A stretch of DNA of 64,000 nucleotides from JAAYJG01 sp964450305 (GTDB lineage: Bacteria; Bacillota; Clostridia; DSM-8532): positions 1-64,000 of the forward strand of contig CAYVFB010000004.1 of assembly GCA_964450305.1 (NCBI GenBank), in the 5' to 3' direction. How positions within the stretch are numbered: the stretch's first letter is position 1; each line of letters opens with the position of its first letter. The notes under the pieces were generated by a model. The model was not told the DNA's origin and searched no databases. It worked only from the letters and a program-made list of their open reading frames with translations. Made by a program: the position numbers and the translations under genes. Shown here in pieces: positions 61,308-64,000 of the stretch.

Positions 61308-63097
61308 AAGCAGCGTTTCCTCTTTTATCCAAAGGGGCCTCCAATGAGAAACTCATGGCAGGCCTTTTCCTTGTGTTGGTGCTGTATCAGTTGCCCATAT
61401 GGCTGAATGGTTTCCAACCCTTTTTTCACTTTCTGATCATTTCTGTTATAGGGCTGGCACTGGACACGCTGATAAACTTCATCCGATTCAAAAGACCCAT
61501 ATGTTCGGTGTCAGCGGCGATTACCGCCGGGGTTGTCAGCACCTTGCTGCACCAGACTCCCTTACCGATGAAAATACTTGGCATTACAGCTGCAATTCTG
61601 TTGGGAAAGCATATTTGGGGTGGTACCGGGAAAAACGCCATTAACCCGGCAATGGCGGGTGTTTTCATCGTTCTGATGTTGTATCCGGTGGAAATGCCCC
61701 TATTTTCGTTCTCGATACTGTTTGTTCCCGCTATGGTGCTGTCCCTCCTGTTTCTTCGTGTCAGACCTTTTGCCGGGCTGGCCTTTATAATGGGCATGCT
61801 TGTGTCATTTGCTGCGGGCGGTGTATTCTCGTGGGAAAAGCTGATTACTCATGGGGTGTTTCTCTTCGGTACCGTGGTTCTGACCGACCCGACAACGGTT
61901 ACATACAGACCGGTTTATGGGGCTGTTTTTGGATTTGTTGCGGGGATGATACCGTTTCTTCTCTCCGGCGCGCTGATTTGGGTTTGTGCCGTAATTCTCA
62001 TTTTAAACCTGCTGTCACGGGTTGTTGACGAAACACAAAAAACAGTAAGGTATCATCTGCCAACCCGTATTCAAAAGCTGGTTCATCCGAAGAAGGAAGC
62101 AATTGGTGCCTTCGGTGATGGGAATCCCTCACGATCTTTGAATAATCTTACCCCCGCTGAAATTCTTGACAGGATTCAACGCCACAAGGTCTTTGGAATG
62201 GGGGGCGCGGCATTTCCCGCAGATATCAAAATTAAAACGGTCATGGCGGCTGAGGCTGCCGACAAGCACCTGATCATCAATGGCGTTGAGTGTGATCCCG
62301 GTCTAGTACATGATCGCTGGCTCATGGAACACCATATGGCTGATATTGAACAAGGGGCGGAGGTCCTGAAAAGGCTTATAGACTTTCGATCATCTGTATT
62401 GGCGGTTAAAGCTAAACAATCATATAATCCCATATTTCGAGGATTTTCCGATGCACAGGCATCCCCACAGAGCTCTGATATCCGAACAAAGCTGGAGCTG
62501 TACCAGGTTCCCGATTTTTACCCGGCTGGTGCCGAATGCTTTCTGATCCGGGAAATCCTGCATCGGCAAATGGATGAAATCCCTGCGGAAAAAGGAATCC
62601 TGGTTTTGAACGTACAAACGGTCATCGCCATTTATCGTGCGGTTGTGCTGGATGAAGATATATCCTCCCGTGCATTAACGGTTGCAAACCTGAAGGAACA
62701 AACCGGGCAAGTGGTTTTTGCCAGTCTTGGGGAGAAGGTCTCCGAGGTTGTAAACCGTGTTTACCCCAATCCCACCGTTATTTTTACAGGCGGTGGGTTG
62801 ATGCAGGGGATCATCTCTGATGATGCGGCAGTCATCACACCTCAGGTGAATCTCATCGCAACCGGAAATATTCCGAAATACAAGGAGTCGGTGCAGTGTT
62901 CACGCTGTGCAATATGCCTCACCCACTGCCCGGCAGGGATCAATGTCCGAAAGATTGCAGATCTTGTAGATGGTGGCAGGAAGCATGAAGCGAAAGCTTA
63001 CCATCCTGAAAAATGTATTCAGTGTGGGGTTTGTAGTTTCTTATGTCCGGCGGGCAGAAAGCTCTCTCAAAGGTGCAGTATTTTATTGCGGCAATAA
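61304..63097 (+). CDS. RnfD-RnfC fusion: membrane module joined to an NADH-binding iron-sulfur module
   Basis: ATG 61304 overlaps the previous stop. Residues 1 to about 240 are an NqrB/RnfD-type membrane domain (GKHIWGGTGKNAINPAMAG, FGTVVLTDPTTVTYRPVYGAVFG) with about eight segments. The loop that carries the SGAT motif for covalent FMN in canonical RnfD/NqrB is missing. Residues from about 275 are an RnfC-like core: the flavin/NADH site VFGMGGAAFPADIKI, LIINGVECDPGLVHDRWLMEH, and two 4Fe-4S ferredoxin motifs, CSRCAICLTHCP and CIQCGVCSFLCP. The usual N-terminal lipoyl-like domain of RnfC is absent. No other rnf genes are in view. It may pass electrons from NADH to a membrane acceptor; which one is unknown. 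Confidence 0.88.
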   Translation: MKAAFPLLSKGASNEKLMAGLFLVLVLYQLPIWLNGFQPFFHFLIISVIGLALDTLINFIRFKRPICSVSAAITAGVVSTLLHQTPLPMKILGITAAILLGKHIWGGTGKNAINPAMAGVFIVLMLYPVEMPLFSFSILFVPAMVLSLLFLRVRPFAGLAFIMGMLVSFAAGGVFSWEKLITHGVFLFGTVVLTDPTTVTYRPVYGAVFGFVAGMIPFLLSGALIWVCAVILILNLLSRVVDETQKTVRYHLPTRIQKLVHPKKEAIGAFGDGNPSRSLNNLTPAEILDRIQRHKVFGMGGAAFPADIKIKTVMAAEAADKHLIINGVECDPGLVHDRWLMEHHMADIEQGAEVLKRLIDFRSSVLAVKAKQSYNPIFRGFSDAQASPQSSDIRTKLELYQVPDFYPAGAECFLIREILHRQMDEIPAEKGILVLNVQTVIAIYRAVVLDEDISSRALTVANLKEQTGQVVFASLGEKVSEVVNRVYPNPTVIFTGGGLMQGIISDDAAVITPQVNLIATGNIPKYKESVQCSRCAICLTHCPAGINVRKIADLVDGGRKHEAKAYHPEKCIQCGVCSFLCPAGRKLSQRCSILLRQ

Positions 63098-63127
63098 TAT
63101 TGACCGATAAAATCTGTTGTTGTATAC

Positions 63128-63155
63128 TTGTGTCAGAATTAGTAAAATGTATTAC
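63128..63155 (+). promoter_or_regulatory. Possible promoter of the coiled-coil gene
   Basis: TTGTGT, a 16-bp spacer and TATTAC, 55 bp before the start. Moderate match only. Confidence 0.4.
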
Positions 63156-63209
63156 TGAAATGGGATAACAGCAGGAATGAAAATAATTATCGCAAGGAGA
63201 GTGTGGCTG

Positions 63210-64000
63210 TGGCAAGGTTGGAGAAATTATTGCAAAGCTATAAACCGGAAGACGTAGATAAGCGTTTTTATTCATTGAAGGCTGAGTATGAAGCAAAGTA
63301 CAAGGAGCTGGAGCAACAAAAAGCAAACCTTGTAACAGATGTTTTAAACTTGAACAACAGAATTCAGCAGTTATCCCGGGAAATAAAAGCACATGAAAAG
63401 CAAAAAATGTTGATTGCTGAAACATTTATCAAAGCGAAAGAAAATGCGGACTCTTTATTGCAGTCTGCTTCTGCGGAAAAAGAGGATATTTTGCAGGAAG
63501 CAAGGGCAAATGCTGAAACAATTGTTCTGCAAGCGGAAGAAGAAGCTTATAAAGTAAGGGAGCAGGCAAAAGCGGATATATCCTCGGCAGAAAAAGAAGC
63601 TCATAAAATAAAAGAAAAAGCGAAAGCCGATGTTTCCGCCGCAGAAGCGCAGACCCAAAAAATCAGGGAACAGGCGAAAACCATCATTTCCACCGCGGAG
63701 GAAGAAGCCCAAAAAATCAGGGAACGGGCTAAAACCGATGCCAATGTATTCGCGGCAGAACAAGAGCAAAAATTAAAAGCGGTTAAAGCAGAAACAGAGG
63801 ATGTTATCAGGAAAAAGAACAAGATGCTTGAAGAAATGAAGTCGGATGTCGATGCGGAAAAGCAGAAATATGAGGCAATCACCAGGGAAAAGATAAAAAA
63901 CATTGAGACGGAATATGAAAGCAGGCTTGAGCAACATCAACAAGCCTTAAGCAAGTTGAATGAAGAGTTCAGGCAGAAAGAGACAGAGTATCACAAATTC
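63210..64000 (+). CDS. DivIVA-like long coiled-coil protein, 3' end outside the window
   Basis: GTG 63210 is 9 nt after AAGGAG; GTG 63204 is also in frame. At least 263 codons are open to the window edge. The N-terminus (RFYSLKAEYEAKYKELEQQK) leads to an almost uninterrupted coiled coil. Residues of about 85-180 contain five 18-residue repeats of the form AEKEAHKIKEKAKADVSA, each with an Ala-Glu rich start and a Lys-Ala end. It resembles DivIVA/FtsB-like cytoskeletal scaffolds or an apolipoprotein-like helical stack, but no fixed family motif is visible. Likely cytoplasmic, structural. Confidence 0.7.

Overview
The window looks like a piece of a draft or metagenome-derived chromosome of an anaerobic Bacillota, class Clostridia. 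The reasons are AGGAGG-type ribosome binding sites before almost every gene, SLH-domain surface proteins, MCPs with Gram-positive architecture, TRAP and Lpl-type ABC transporters, Rnf-like redox proteins, and moderate, even base composition. Two runs of exactly 100 N (3124-3223, 8954-9053) are scaffold gaps that cut real genes. I saw no rRNA, tRNA, CRISPR array, transposase or phage gene.

Layout. 1-3.4 kb: a URO-D-fold protein (minus) and a MalT/LuxR-type STAND regulator cut by a gap. 3.4-19 kb: a DUF2442 protein, a degenerating 64-bp tandem repeat, then a surface locus of a secreted multi-Ig protein of more than 2,400 aa, a 2,220-aa SLH-anchored protein and a small subtilase, followed by an eroded acyl-CoA ligase. 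19.9-25.5 kb: an MCP and two smaller SLH proteins. 25.8-30.1 kb: a TRAP transporter divergent from a GntR/FCD regulator, with repeated operator-like sites between them. 30.4-35.3 kb: a second MCP, an XRE/DUF5680 regulator, a beheaded dynamin-like GTPase, a DUF2752 protein and a zinc-ribbon/CD225 membrane protein. 35.3-39.7 kb: phosphohexomutase, three adjoining short tandem repeat families (21, 22 and 23 bp, three copies each), an acyl-CoA synthetase and its XRE-cupin regulator.

40-46 kb: homoserine dehydrogenase behind a promoter with an immediate terminator-like hairpin, a lipoprotein/SPFH-like/SH3 membrane operon, a hotdog thioesterase, a diguanylate cyclase and a VOC protein. 46-51.5 kb: an aminotransferase and a MocR regulator with a palindromic operator, a frameshifted HEAT-like gene, a flavin reductase and a lipoprotein polysaccharide deacetylase. 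51.7-59.6 kb: a LacI regulator, two ABC sugar permeases, a binding lipoprotein and a GH2 glycosidase; this cluster has a consensus promoter, two identical palindromic operators and a perfect 24-bp hairpin between the permease genes. 59.7-64 kb: an NAD-dependent epimerase, a CoA-binding protein overlapping an unusual RnfD-RnfC fusion, and the start of a DivIVA-like coiled-coil protein.

How the genes work together. The clearest functional units are two substrate-uptake modules, each with its own regulator (TRAP/GntR and LacI/ABC/GH2), the cell-surface locus in which a protease is linked to two giant proteins, and the compact membrane redox module at the right end. The least explained features are the RnfD-RnfC fusion with its CoA-binding partner, the giant surface-protein/subtilase locus, and several structured non-coding elements.
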